In this document: positions 45,681-58,077 of the stretch, piece after piece
Layout: every line of letters begins with the position of its first letter
Position numbering within the stretch: the first letter of the stretch is position 1
Origin: Pseudofabraea citricarpa
Taxonomy: Eukaryota > Ascomycota > Leotiomycetes > Helotiales > Dermateaceae
DNA: 64,000 nt
Assembly: GCA_029641185.1 (NCBI GenBank)
Contig: JAPWGK010000011.1
Span: 310,001 to 374,000 of the forward strand
Direction: 5' to 3'
Translations under genes and position numbers: made by a program
The notes under the pieces: model-generated
What the model was told of the DNA's origin: nothing
The model's database searches: none
The model's input: the letters and a program-made list of their open reading frames with translations, nothing else

Positions 45681-48281
45681 TTATTCCTCGTCGTCGGAGA
45701 GAGGAAGTTCAATCTCATCTGGGTTGCTACACTTGGCTGGCTTATCTTCGATTTGCTTGGATGGTTCTCCATGGGGTCTGACTGGCTCGATAATTACATC
45801 GGCGGCTGAAAGTTCCTCTACCTTGACATTTTCATCGTCGGCTTGGTTGGCTGGCTCGCTTGTACGTGGTTCTGGAAGTTGGTGGTCTGACTCGGATTGT
45901 GCAGGTTCAATCTCCGTAGATGGCTGCAGCTTATTCTGAGTTGGATGATTCTGCTCTTTGTTCGCCTGTAATTCGCCGGCTTTCTGAGTCTCCTCGGTGT
46001 TGGTCTGCCCGGTGTGAATCTGCTCCTCAAGCTCTCCTCGCTTAACTTCAGGCATTGCGAAGCGAGAACCACCCAGTCCCAGCGGAGCCTGGCGAAAACC
46101 ATCCTTGCGAAACGCATTCTTGACAAGTTCCTCGGCCTCCTCTTCCGCTTGATCTGCCCAGCTGGCCGTTGAACTCCTTCCGAACAAAGAGGTCATAACG
46201 GTGGTGACGGAATCGAAGGAAGAACCCCGAGAGCCGGTTGACTCGGTGGCGTTAGAAGATTGTCCAATATCTTTTTCTTGGCCTTGCTCCAAAGGAGTCA
46301 AATCCTTCATGGTCTCTCGTGCGATACTAGGGTGATCTCTCATTACAGGAGCGAATTCTCTAGCCGTCTCATGTGTGGCTGAAGGACGCTGATAAGATCC
46401 GGAGCCATGTCTTGGAAAAGCACTAGGAAACTGTGGTGGAGGTGGGATGTAAGGTTTACGAACTGGTAGAGGGTCTTTTAAAGTGCAAAGAGCCTGAGAA
46501 CATGGATCGTTCGCAAATCTTACTTGCATGCCCAGGTATTTGTTCCATTGAGTTAGGATTCCATATGAGGAGCCGGCCATATTGATGTTCGAAAACTCGA
46601 TGTTGAGCACTGAGCAATCGTCATAGTAAACTTCCATGATCGATTCGGTACGCCAAGCATTGCCACAGCTGATATCACCAACCAGAGTATCTCGAGTATG
46701 CTGAGCAGGGATGTGTTCGATCTGCAGAGCGCGAGTCTGATGATGGTTGAATCTACCCTTGCATCTTGGAATTATATCTGGATAGGTTGGGGTATTGATG
46801 CGCTGGAACTTCGCTTGCTTGTTTTCTGGGCCAAAAGTAATCGGGTTCTTGGCGACATAGTCGAGGTATTCAGCCGCATCGGACTCTCTGCAGAAGACTA
46901 CCATTGCAGACATGGTACCATTGATAAGTTTACGGGTGTCCAACAAGCTTGCGTTCACAATCGAACCGCCACGAACTCTCTGCAAGACAGCCTTCAGCTC
47001 TGTATCCTGTGGCAAATCCGAAATCATAACCGTTCTCATATAATTATCATTGCTGGGCTCCGGATTAAACCGTAAGCCATACCGGAAGATCTCATGAAAT
47101 CGGGAATCATGCTGGCGAGTGTTTCGGATCAGTTCCTCCCGCTCCTCAAGGTTGTCCCATAGATCAGTCTGTTCATGTGGTGCACCAGATCCTTGTATGT
47201 GCATCTCATATCTGGGATCATCATTCCGATAGGTTGGTGCAGAATAGCTGCCAACGCCATTGAATCTCATGGCTCGAGGAGTGGTTGGAGTTCTTGAATG
47301 TTCGTCCCCTCGCTTAACGAGATCCTCAAAGTGAAAACCGGTATCGTGAACCGTCGGTGGTGGTCGCTTAATTCTGGCATTTTGAAGAGCCAACATACCT
47401 TCGCGAAGTTCTTTATCCTCGATCTCATCCCATGCGTTTGACTTCTCAGCGTTACCATTTTTGTCTTCCGGATCACTATTGTCGGATGCCTCGTGCTGAT
47501 TATTGACCTTGCCAGGTTCTGATCTACCTAACTGGTTATGATCCTCAACTGATTCTGCCTGTTTCTCTTTGGTCTCGGATGCCTGTGCGGCGTCACTGTA
47601 AACACTCTCATTCTCCGCGAAAACGTCGTCCAAGGTTTGACGACCGACATCTATGTGCTGAAGAGGTCGGTCATAATCAGAATGCGCCTTGGATTCATCA
47701 CCAATTTCAGCGGCAGTGGACTTCGAGTCTGCGGACTCTTCTAAGAATTGTTTGCTAGTAGTGAATCTGATATTCGATGGGAGAAGGTCGTCGAGAGGGT
47801 TGTTTTGAGAAGTAGGGCAACCAAAGTTTGGTGCATTAAAACGAGGGTCTGGATTCGAGTCATGATCATGTTCAGCATTCTTTTGAGGCAGCCGAGCTCC
47901 AGCAAGAAGATCTCCGTGGCCAGCTAGCACCCCCTGGTGAATCTGGACATGGTCGTTTTCTCGACCGAGCTTGGATTGGAAGGTACCAAATTGATTCGAG
48001 CCTTCACGTCCCCTATGATGAGACCATGCATTACCTGGTTGTGAATTTAAACATAGTTGCTGAACAGTGTTTGCGAGCAGCGAATTACGGCGATAGGCCT
48101 CTTGATTATCGAAGCTCGATCGCTCCAGGTCTCGTTCGAGTTCACGAATTCTTGCCTGAAGCTGCAGAATAACCATTTGTTGGTCGTAATTGGGCCGAAA
48201 ACATTGCTGAGAATCGACTCCATTTGATGCCCCGTATCTGCTCTGGTATGTAGATGGTACAGACACTGATGAAGGCTCCAT
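45681..48281 (-). CDS. Large coiled-coil / RRM-like protein, function unknown
   Basis: 866 aa in a single exon, start ATG at 48281. Residues about 30-60 are strongly heptad-like (QMVILQLQARIRELERDLERS), predicting a coiled coil. Residues 100-330 are polar and disordered. A central globular part begins near residue 415 with YMRTVMISDLPQDTELKAVL and MSAMVVFCRESDAAEYL, which read like the RNP2 and RNP1 strands of an RNA-recognition motif. A second similar module follows (TRALQIEHIP and VLNIEFSNINMAGSSYGIL). The C-terminal 250 residues are acidic and rich in Glu/Gln/Pro. An RNA-binding protein is the best guess. I do not recognise an ortholog by name. Confidence 0.8.
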   Translation of the reverse strand: MEPSSVSVPSTYQSRYGASNGVDSQQCFRPNYDQQMVILQLQARIRELERDLERSSFDNQEAYRRNSLLANTVQQLCLNSQPGNAWSHHRGREGSNQFGTFQSKLGRENDHVQIHQGVLAGHGDLLAGARLPQKNAEHDHDSNPDPRFNAPNFGCPTSQNNPLDDLLPSNIRFTTSKQFLEESADSKSTAAEIGDESKAHSDYDRPLQHIDVGRQTLDDVFAENESVYSDAAQASETKEKQAESVEDHNQLGRSEPGKVNNQHEASDNSDPEDKNGNAEKSNAWDEIEDKELREGMLALQNARIKRPPPTVHDTGFHFEDLVKRGDEHSRTPTTPRAMRFNGVGSYSAPTYRNDDPRYEMHIQGSGAPHEQTDLWDNLEEREELIRNTRQHDSRFHEIFRYGLRFNPEPSNDNYMRTVMISDLPQDTELKAVLQRVRGGSIVNASLLDTRKLINGTMSAMVVFCRESDAAEYLDYVAKNPITFGPENKQAKFQRINTPTYPDIIPRCKGRFNHHQTRALQIEHIPAQHTRDTLVGDISCGNAWRTESIMEVYYDDCSVLNIEFSNINMAGSSYGILTQWNKYLGMQVRFANDPCSQALCTLKDPLPVRKPYIPPPPQFPSAFPRHGSGSYQRPSATHETAREFAPVMRDHPSIARETMKDLTPLEQGQEKDIGQSSNATESTGSRGSSFDSVTTVMTSLFGRSSTASWADQAEEEAEELVKNAFRKDGFRQAPLGLGGSRFAMPEVKRGELEEQIHTGQTNTEETQKAGELQANKEQNHPTQNKLQPSTEIEPAQSESDHQLPEPRTSEPANQADDENVKVEELSAADVIIEPVRPHGEPSKQIEDKPAKCSNPDEIELPLSDDEE

Positions 48282-51134
48282 GACGAAAAGCGTTGGTGGT
48301 AGCGGTAGCTGATCTCAATTGAGAGAGGTCGAAATTCAGTCTGCTGGTGGATTTATCTACTATGAAAACATTATATTAGATTCCAATCTCCAATGGTCGT
48401 AAAATTTGATGGCGGTAGATGATGACAAGACGGATTGATAAGCGACAGGATAATATTCACCGATCTGGCGCTTCGATAGTGCTAAAGATGTCCCGCAATG
48501 CAGTTTTGATTCGCAGATGATGCAGGTAAAAGGCAACAAGGACAATGAATGTTGAAAGTACTTACAGCAAGTATTCTAGGCCGCAGAATCCGCCCTCGGT
48601 GAAAAGGCGGTTCAACACTGTATTGCAATACAGCACCAGACCTGGAGCCTGTAGTACCTACAGGGCGTTATTGTTATCTTTGGTTGATGATAGGATGGGA
48701 AGTAAAATAAGGGATGGTGAAAGGTAATGTCAAGGCGACGAGGACTGGGGATGGGATGTTGTTTATGTTGCGGAAGAGGAAAGAAGAGCTGGAAGGAAGC
48801 TGTGGTTTAAAGGGTGAGAATCCACTAGCTGAATTTGAGACAATTGATACAATTACAAACGAATCAAACAATGTCCAGCTATACTTGGAGCTCCAATTGT
48901 CCTAAGGGTCCTTCGTTGCCAATGAGGTCCCGAAGTCTTGTGATGCAGTGCCTGGCTAAGATGGCCATAACCAGGAGTCTGACGACAACACTTTTCAATC
49001 GAACTGCATAGTCATTAATAACATTTTCATCGATGTGCAGATCTTGGCAACCACTGTGTAGAGTCTGGTAGCACGTGTAAGGATAATATTGGTTTGATGC
49101 GTAGCGAAGAAAAGCAGATATGAGACCAAAGACGGTTGAGGTTGAGATGGCCGATACAGAATTACAGATTCGACTCAAAAGTTAAGATTCGGAGATGTGA
49201 TGATCAAAGTAAAAGGTGAATATCATCCACCAAGCAGCCTCAGCATCAGAATCAGATTTTAATCAAGCGACCAACTTCCAGTGTACACAATATATTCACC
49301 ATAACGGTTCCCAAAGTTAAAACAAGAGGACGAAGCCAGAGAAATACCAGCCACCAGTATGTCTCCACTTTTCTCCCTCGACTTTGACAGAAAATGTGAA
49401 AATTAAACCCGCAGGACGGAGGTAAGAATTTTAGCTTGAGAGGAGATATAACGACTGAGATTCAACTAGTTAGTCCCAACTAGTACAGTATCAAGAATAT
49501 GTAACACAAGAGGAGAGATATATCTTCTCACAAGCGACTTTCAAAATCCACCGACTTTCGACGATGATTGAGCAGGACAAATGCCAAGAAACCAAGCGAG
49601 CCGAGCAAAATATCTACATCAGCAGACTCTCGTTTTTGTATCTCTCGCATCCTCGCGCAACCAAATTGAGAACATGCAAGGGAATACTCCTACTGACATG
49701 AGGATATCATTATGATTGAGCTACCTTTTTGAAGGCCCAACAAGCCCTTTAATTGCTTGAAACCTGGAATCTTCACTGCTAAATTATGCATTTCCCCGAA
49801 CAAATAGCTGATACGCCGAGATTCTAGCATGAGTGGGGGAAGAATGATAGCAAAGTAGCAATCACCGATGGAATAGACAGCACAATGTCCATTCTACCAT
49901 ATGCCGTTGAAGCGGAATGTGAAACTTATTTGTGCGCTAAGGAGCGAAGATGGCCTCAATCACTCGAACCAAAGACAATAAAGCACATTAGACTTGGCTA
50001 CAAGTACCTAAAAACTAGCTGGCCATTGATGTATTATGCCTGTATGTATCGCAGCAGGCAAGGAAAGAAAGGCTTCAAGATTAGATGATCGCGTGATCGT
50101 GCCATCTACTTATTTTCTTAACCGACCAGTCTTTTCTCGCAGAAGCACCCCCCAAAAGAAGAAGACTCCAATTTCTCCAAAATATTCAAGCTCCTGCAAT
50201 TGAAATAGATCAACCCATAAGAAACAATACAGAGTCGGCAGGAACCTTCATTCGATCACGAGACTAAGCCCCCAAAGCAGGAAGCAACATGGTCAGCTCA
50301 GCAAAAGCGTTTTCCGAAAAAGGTCAACCCTCAACTCCAAAAGCACGCTCAAGTTTAAAATCCTCTCCACACGACATGCAACCCCGAATATTCTGCGGTT
50401 CACATCGCCAAGAACTAATTTGGAGTCTCCTCTGGGTCCCGTTAGATCGATACGCCAAAGAACGCGCAGTGACTGCCACAATAAAGCCAACCAAGCCAGG
50501 CGAAAAAGCAGCAGAGAAGCAGAACCAGAAAAAGAAGGAAGGAAAACGGGTAAGAGAGAAAAAGAATAATGGCATATTTGACGAGCAGAAGTAGAAGTGA
50601 TCGAAATAGCGGAAGAAATGCAAAGGCGTCAGACCTCGAATCCAATACCCGTTCTTCTAACTAACCTTCCATTTACCTCTGTGCCTCTTCTCCACTTTCT
50701 TCTCCGTTTAATCAAGTCATCGTGTAATTATGCATTTCTTCTGATTAGCATATGGTAAATTTACGTCGTAAAGAGGTTACAATATATCCATTCCGCCGCC
50801 TCTCTCCTTCTCACGCACACGAGAACAAGAAGAACTTTTTCCCGCCGTGTGAAGATCTCGCGTGGACTTGTCGCGACACCCATGAGGAGAAAAAAAGAAC
50901 AGGAACACCAACCAACCAGCCAGCCATTTTCAAGCCCCCAAGTAAATCAAAGAAAGACAGAAAAGGCGAAACCCCTTTGCTCGTGCTGGAATTTCATAAC
51001 ATGCGAGTAAATAGTAGTGCGCCATTACCCATGCCATGCCATGCCCTCCACTTCCCTCCCGTCCATAACCCCGTTGGTTGAACATTAAAAGACAAATTAA
51101 AATAAGTTGATATGCGAGGCGGTTCCATGCACGA
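48282..51134. other. Long intergenic region, no supported gene
   Basis: About 2.8 kb. The only frame with a real ATG and plausible composition is 50289-50594 on the plus strand (101 aa, Lys/Gln-rich C terminus), but it has no family features and lies in A-rich DNA, so I do not call it. No tRNA or transposon was recognised. Confidence 0.45.
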
Positions 51135-51962
51135 TTACGATCGGTTCTTCCTTAACCAGTTTCTGCCCTTCTTTCCTCCTTCGACCGGCGCTGGCGACAT
51201 CTTCTCGTTCGTGACGGCGGCGGGTGGCGGTCCTCTTCCTAGGGGCGCTGCTCCAGGCGCTCCAGCATTGACGACGCCATCTCCGTAATTGTATCCTCCG
51301 GTTGAGCCCTGAAGTTGATGCGGACCCCACGCGACCGGTGGGCTCATCTCGAACTGCTTCTCTCTCTTCCGCAGGATCCTCTTCCGTAGGTAGTATGCGC
51401 CGATCCAGCCAAAGATGAACGCACAGCCCAGGATAACGATCATCACGACCCACTGCCAATGATCATCCATCCTACATGAAAAAAAGTCATCAGCATTTCA
51501 CGCTCCCAGCAAAATAAAACCTCTGTCCGGACAGGACATAACTTACCAGCTGTAATTGTTCCCCGAGTTCCCGGAATTCGACCCCGATCCAGACGAGCTG
51601 GTACTGGTTGAACTCCCACCAGTTGACGTCGTCGTCGCCGTGCCTTCAAGATTACAGAAACTCAAAAACCAGTCGCGGATCGACGCCAGCCCCGTGGCGT
51701 CACAGACAGTATCACAGACGCCGGCCGACGTGGTGAGAAAGGGCTGCAGCGTGCTGTAGGCGCAGAAACACGAATCCGACGTTTCCTGGACTGGAGGACT
51801 GCATGCTCCTTGAGCGTCGTAGAGCGGACCGCATTGCGAAGCGCAGGCGGGAAGCGTCGATGTGAAAGGGACGATGACGCCGTCGGCGGCTTGCTGGGCG
51901 TTGCTCGAGGACACCTGCAGCAGGGAGACGATGAAGACGTAGAATGGTGTTGAGGGATACAT
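51135..51962 (-). CDS. CFEM-like single-pass membrane protein
   Basis: Two exons on the minus strand: 51547-51962 and 51135-51471 (250 aa; 75-base phase-2 intron GTAAGT...TGTAG). A signal peptide (MYPSTPFYVFIVSLLQVSSSNA) leads to an extracellular domain with eight cysteines (CASQC, GAC, SCFC, GVC, DTVC, SFC) like a CFEM fold, then a Ser/Thr/Gly-rich stalk. The second exon carries the membrane helix (WVVMIVILGCAFIFGWIGAYYL) and a short basic cytoplasmic tail (RKRILRKREK) ending in a Pro/Gly-rich stretch. This architecture suggests a plasma-membrane/cell-wall protein, possibly a sensor or heme/iron-related CFEM protein; there is no direct evidence for a ligand. Confidence 0.85.
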
Positions 51963-54900
51963 GATGGGATGATATCGTCCGGTCGCTCGTCCGCAGATCT
52001 CGTGTGTCTAGACTCCAATGCTCTCTATCCTCTCTATCTTCCCTGTCGTAATGATGTCCGTACCCTCCTGTCCCTCACTTTCTTTTCGATGCTCGTGTCT
52101 GTTGCTCGCTCGATAACAAGACACGATGTTCCGACAAGGTGTGCAGAGGTCGATGGCCTGAATGGTGCCGTGCTTTGTTATGCTCTTCGTAGCCAGGGAT
52201 AGACCCTCTGTCGGGTCCGTCGTCACTACTGGTCCGTCACGGAATTTCTCAATTTCTTGACTGTCCCCGTCGATCCTCCGGATTTGCCGACACCCGCACC
52301 TTGCCTTGCCTTCTGCTCGATCGTGTGGTCCAGCTGTGTCTTCTCTCGATCTCAAGATAGATAGGGGAACGACAGTGAGGGGGATGGTGCTGTGGTGCTG
52401 TGGTGTGCGATCTGGTAACGAGCGTGAGGACAATCTAATGTCGATGATGGGGGTGGAGAGCGGAGGAGGAGGAGGGAGAGCGAGAGGAAGAAAGTAGTTC
52501 GGTCGCGATGCGGGATGGCGATGCGATGTTTGCGCAGGAACGCCAGCAGCCCCTGTATTCCAGAAAAGCCAGCCACCACATCAGGACATCAAGAATGCGG
52601 ATGGAGATTACTTGTACATGGTGTGAAAAATAGCACATCATCATCATCCATTGTTACTAATCGGAATCATTTGTTATCATCTCTCGTTTTCGTCTGGTTT
52701 TTGTTTCTTCTTCCTCTTTCTATATTTCCTTCACTCTTCTTCATTCTTTCCTTTATCTTTTTATTTTTATTCCCATGAACCATCCCGTTCAGTCAATCAA
52801 TACTCGATACATTTTCGCATTCATGCTGAATTGATTCGGTTTCTTGGCGTGCTCTAGTCCTCGGGCATCTCTCCCAGTCTTGATTTCTTCCCCGCTCGTA
52901 TTCATCTCCAAGTCGTCCTTCTTAGTCGGGCTTACTTCCCCTGTACAAGTGAGATCCGGCCAGGAAATCAACAAGCTGAGGCCAGCTCTTTCTGCTCGAC
53001 TGTAATAATGATGCTTAAAATAAGCATTTCCCCCATGTTTCCCCGCCGACTGTCGCTCAGAAGCTGAGATGGCCCGACTTCATGCCTACATCTTACGAAA
53101 CCATCATGATTTACGTTCAGGCTGGATTGGTGCTGAAGACTAAGTACATTATGGGCATTTCTCTTGTTCACCGCTTAATTGCAATGATCGAAAATGCATC
53201 TGTAGTAATTGCGTCATTCCTTGTGCACTGTACTCGGTCGTTTCATCATGTCATAATTTACCCTTACGTTTATTATCACATGTATAAAACTGCCTTCTGT
53301 TCAAGACAAGAAAAAGGGAGAGAACAGAAGCCAAGAGACTACCCTATTATCTGCACTTCAAACCAAGGAGTTCCTCTTCAAAGCTGATTTCTCCTGGCGC
53401 ACATGACAATTTCCAAGTGCATCCTCAAGTTGACATCTGCTATTCGGCTTGCTGTACTGAATGCTAGCCACGGTAGCCACTTATTATTGAAATATCTATT
53501 GCTTGTCGTTCCATGGTGCAGATGATGATCTTTCATATCATGTCCGGTGATCGCAGCATCTTTCTCGTCGACAACTACGGCCTCTCATCGCTTGTCGGAA
53601 TAGTTTCTCAATCGTCGCCTCGTCAGTTGAAGGCCAGCTACCTCCGGTTTGGGAGAATCGACGGAGGTATATTACGCCATCGAGGCATCCGCCCGTGCAT
53701 GGCTTACATCGAGTCTTTGCCGTGTCCACGGCAGTCCCCGATGCCGGAGTAACTGCTTCTGGACTAGGCCTGTACAAACACTTACTTGGCTCACCAGACT
53801 CTGCCGGCCGTGAGAAGTGTCCTTTGAATCTAATGTCCAATGTACAGCCATGCCGTGAACATATCCACCACGAAAGTTCCAGTGGATCAGGTAAAAATCG
53901 GTGATAAATTTTAGAGCCAAAATAGACTATTCTCGTCTTTGGAGATTTTCTTCCGGAGAACTTTGACTATCCTCATTTGTGGTTCCTTGGAATTCATGGT
54001 ATCGAGAACAACCTGGGCTTGGATATCGATGTTGATGGACTTTGATGGTTAGCGAATACCTCAGTCCTTTCGTACGTGACACATCAAGCGATGCTGCACT
54101 TGAAATTATATTCTTCTTTCGATGATTACATACCAATGAATGCCTCTTTCGGTCGGTAAAAATGACCACAAGTACATATAATGTTGTCATAGTTTGCGTG
54201 TGGTAGTAATCCCGCAAGATCCGAGAACTGTAGAAGCGAGATCAAGACGACACTGGTATCTTGCTTGCTTATTATCAAAGCAGCAGGAGGATGCCGAGCT
54301 ACAGAGGATTCTTATCTACTAGTTGTGGCGATCGGAAAAAATCATTTCTGCAAACACACCGTAGGAGCATTTGCAGATCAATGCTGATTAAATGTTGGGG
54401 TTCTAGAACGTTTATCAACGACGTTTAGCGACACTCTTGCTGGACGAAGGCATCGGCAATGGTCGTTGATTGCTCTCGGGATCTCGTTCATTCACGCGAT
54501 CCTCCAATCTACAATACATCATAAGTTTTCACCTGCTTTATACAGCATTCTCTCTCCGGTGGATGTGGGGTCAATCCCATAGTATCTCATCCACGTCATA
54601 CACGATTTCTTATCATGGCGAGATTGGCAAACTCGCGTATCGGCTTTCTCCTTCGATTTTCGCGACGAGAACGCGACGGCACGGCACGGCACGCATGGCC
54701 GTCACTGGCAGATAGAGGTACAAGTCAGTATATTTATGCTATAGCGAACATATTATAGCTGGTTGGTTGAATCCCAACTGAAAGCGATGCTTGGTCTGGA
54801 AGGATTATTGTCTTAGCCGACCCAAAGCAGTGCTGCAAGTAGTATCTTGATTGGGGTTCCCGAAGTCGGTTTCCGGTCCCACCTGCCTCCTCGAGGTGGC

Positions 54901-55444
54901 CCGCCAGAACAAAAGGCAGTATATTACAAATCTGCAGAACAAAAAAGGGCAGTCGAAAATAGTGCAAAGACATATTTCTGTGCGTTAAATGTTAATCCCC
55001 GGTAAAACTACTAACTTGGAGCTGGTTATAATACGTTGTTGACATTTATCACAAAGGGTATAGAGTATACTGTCTTGGCTACCTGATTAAGTGAAATACG
55101 CGATCTTGTCCATAAAATGCACCACCAACATAACGGAGTAAGTACCGGGCCGTTTTCAAAGATTAGTATCTAGGTATATTCCATTCTCTTGATGCTAACT
55201 GCTTGAAGGAGGTGGTCCGGCTTCCTCTAGCATCTCAACTCCTTCTGAGTACCCTCTCACAATTTCCTGTTACCTTCCCTGCTAACTTGTAATCCGCGGA
55301 ACAAGTGCTTGGCCAAAGGATGTATCCGATGGAGAAGATGACGCACTTTCCAATGGGCAGTATATAAGATGTATGAGTTTTCATATCCATGAAGAATTAT
55401 CCAACCACTCAGATATTCAATCATTTCACTTTCCAGCCCTTACA
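51963..55444. other. Long intergenic region, no supported gene
   Basis: About 3.5 kb. It contains the upstream region of the CFEM-like gene, a strong pyrimidine tract at about 52680-52775, and (GGCAC)n-type short repeats at 54675-54692. Overlapping frames on both strands at 53513-53920 lack ATG starts or domains. Nothing else is recognised. Confidence 0.45.
55350..55368 (+). promoter_or_regulatory. CCAAT and TATA boxes of the ThuA-domain gene
   Basis: CCAAT at 55350-55354 and TATATAAG at 55361-55368 (counting the T of the preceding block), about 77 bases before the ATG at 55445. Spacing suits a TATA-driven, regulated promoter. Confidence 0.6.
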
Positions 55445-56554
55445 ATGAAGTTTGCCTTCACTTCGGCCGTCATTGCAGTAGCAGTATCTCAGCCTGTTTG
55501 TGCACTTACAGTACCATCTTTCTCTTCACTCATGCCTTTCCCCCTCCTGGCCAAGAATACTCCTCCTGGACCCGTCACTCCTAGCCTTCTCATCTTCAGC
55601 AAGACCGCTGGTTATCGCCATGCTAGGTATGCACTCCATTAATCTCCATGCCGGTTGTGATTAACAATGTAATCGCTAGTATCCCGGATGGCATCGACCT
55701 CATAACTTCCATCGCTAATAAAAACCAATGGCCGGTTACGGCGACTGAGAATTCGTCCATATTTACTGCCGAGGCGCTAAGTGCCTATACCACCTTGGTT
55801 TTCATCCATACTACGGGTAATTTTTTGGAGCCGAGCGAATCCGAGGCACTGTACCAGTTCTTGCTCAACGGGGGTTCTTGGCTCGGTATCCACGCAGGTA
55901 CGTTTCTCCTCGCGTTCTCTGTAGTGTATCTCTATTCGCGCCTAACGGAACTGCTCTAGCGGGTGACTTTGGAGACTCGATGCCGGCCTGGTTCAATACT
56001 CTGGTCGGTGGCCAGGTAAGATCCAAGTCAATCAGATTTATAACCAACAGTTCCCTGACGATATAACTATAGTTTTCGTTCCATCCCTGCAGCCCTGATT
56101 ATACGTGCAGTGATGCACAGAGAGAGGCCTACCCACCTTGTAAGTTTCCGTGCAGTCTTTTATATCAGTCAACACTTTTTAACAGGGCTCGCCGAATATA
56201 GCTGGTAACATCCGTCCCGACACCATCACCATCACAGATCCCAATCATCCGTCTACAGTCAACCTCCCGCAGAGCCATAACCGAACGGATGAGTGGTACT
56301 CGTACAAGACCAATCCAAGTCAATCAGGGAACTACCAAATCTTAGCGACCTTGAACGAGACGTATATCGATGCCATTACTCCAGACATCTTGAGGATGAC
56401 GCCAGATCATCCCATCTCTTGGTCTTCTGTGTTTGAAGGGAAAGCCCGGTCTTGGTATACAGGCATGGGGCATACTTCCGAGTCATACAGTGAGGAGTAT
56501 TTCGTGAGCCATGTTACGGGAGGACTTGAGTGGGTCACTGGGTTGAAAAACTAA
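55445..56554 (+). CDS. Secreted ThuA-like domain protein
   Basis: A ThuA-like (class I glutamine-amidotransferase-like fold) protein with a signal peptide (MKFAFTSAVIAVAVSQPVCA). Five exons: 55445-55626, 55680-55897, 55960-56015, 56073-56139, 56202-56554 (291 aa; introns 53, 62, 57, 62). Family landmarks: LLIFSKTAGYRHAS, FIHTTGNFLEPSE, GSWLGIHAAGDFGD (joined across intron 2), ITDPNHPST, RTDEWYSY and the C-terminal GKARSWYTGMGHTSESY. The final acceptor was placed at TATAG 56201, because only that phase joins AYPP to SGNIRPDTI without a stop. ThuA domains are linked to sugar metabolism in bacteria; the role of the secreted fungal forms is not established. Confidence 0.88.
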
Positions 56555-58077
56555 AATGTATCGACTGTCCCCCGCAGCTAACCCTTGATCGTAAAAATCA
56601 AACCGAAGAAATCATACGATAGTAGGAGCGCAGATTTGAATCGAACGGGGAAGCAGCCGAGGGAATTCTCCCTCGACTTTTTTTCTAAAAAGAAAAAAGA
56701 AAATGAATTCGGCTATGGTTAGACGAGGAGAGATTTTTTCTCAAATCTAACAGTCAGATAATACTTTTTAATTTCATGATCTTTTTAACTGGCATTTATT
56801 CTATTTTATGTTTACGCATCTACACTTTTGAAGTAACTCATGGCTCGCCACAACTGAGATCCCGTTTTCGCTTCGAGTATAGCCCGTGTTCAAAACCAGA
56901 GTGATACGGCACACAAACCACGGCGCAATATCTCTTTCTTTGGTTCTTCGAACAACACAATCGATGACCTGATTTGTATCAATAGTTTTGAACAAATAGC
57001 TATCGACAGGATTTATCTCGTCTCGTGTTTGTGTAAATGATCATGCGAATGCTGATGGAAATTAAGCAGCAGAATGGATGTCAAATAAAGGAGCGGAATA
57101 TAACGGAGAGATGATTCAGATACTAAATTACCAATGAGTATATTTTAGAGAACCAGGTCTTCTAAGCTTAATACTATTAGTTTAAATGTAGAGAAGTCAT
57201 TCGAATCAGACTAGAAAGTGAGGCTTTATCCAAATCATCACAATTGTTACAGGAATAAAATGCAAGCAGAGGATTCTACCCTTTTCATTATTCTCGTTGA
57301 TATTTCAGCCTTCCTCTCTTCAACTCTACGGGTTTTTGGGATATTAGATACGAGATCTTTTTCCATTTAATAATTACAAGATGTCTCTACATCTTTTCAA
57401 TCAAACCTGCGTATTGCTGATAGATTTGATACTTTCTTCTTTATTTGAAAATTGCTGAAAAGAGTCTTTCTGGATGGAATACTTATATAATATTGATGAA
57501 CTCGCAGGTAAATGACTTTTACTTCAAATGCCATCTAAAATGGCGCATCACTATCTGCAAAATGAATTTTTTAGTAAAAGGGACGTGCCTTACAATAATC
57601 GCGTCATGAATATCTCGACGTGGGTTAAGCTTTGAATTCAAATCATTCTTAGCAGTATTTAAATTCCAAACGTGAGAAATGAATGGATCGCGTTTTGAAT
57701 TACTCAGGGCAAACTCCAAATATTTAGAACCCTTCCTTGAATGAAACTAACTTCTGCTAATGTGTATTGCAACAGGATATCCTGGTAGAGATGCATGCAT
57801 ATAGCACGTGCGGGGCAATATCCGGGTAAATTCTTCTGCCATATTATTTGCTAAGCTCCGTACCATAAACGTCCAACGGAACCAAGGCTTGCGAAGCCAT
57901 CAAAACCTTTCAATAAATACTTCAATTCTTTCTCGAGTCACCGGGCCGATTGGAGGCGGGGTGAAAGATGTTTCTATAAAGAGTTGAATGCAAGTGCAGT
58001 TCCATCTCGTCTCTGTACGTTTCTCGTCCTATCCCGCCAACCAAAAGAGATAATTGCGATCTATACCCTGCTCAGCA
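56555..58077. other. AT-rich intergenic region
   Basis: No gene is seen. It contains the hairpin and T-run at 56658-56684 (separate entry). TATAAAG at 57975-57981, 97 bases before the esterase ATG, is a good TATA box; GCGGGG at 57810-57815 fits the CreA carbon-repression consensus (SYGGRG) but is short enough to be chance. Confidence 0.5.
56658..56684. terminator. 7-bp perfect hairpin followed by T7
   Basis: CGAGGGA and TCCCTCG (56658-56664 and 56669-56675) flank a four-base loop, and a T7 run follows at 56678-56684. It sits about 100 bases beyond the ThuA stop codon. It may be a 3' UTR structure or the end of a small Pol III transcript; no transcript is recognised. Confidence 0.4.

Noticed and set aside
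50289..50594. 101-aa plus-strand ORF with a real ATG
   Set aside because: Lys/Gln-rich low complexity in A-rich DNA, with no domain and no splice or promoter support.
53513..53920. Overlapping open frames on both strands in a gene-poor region
   Set aside because: No recognisable domain; the minus-strand frame starts at TTG. It is better explained as chance open frames in GC-richer DNA.
56640..56690. Possible tRNA on the minus strand
   Set aside because: Only a partial B box; no T stem, acceptor stem or A box can be formed.
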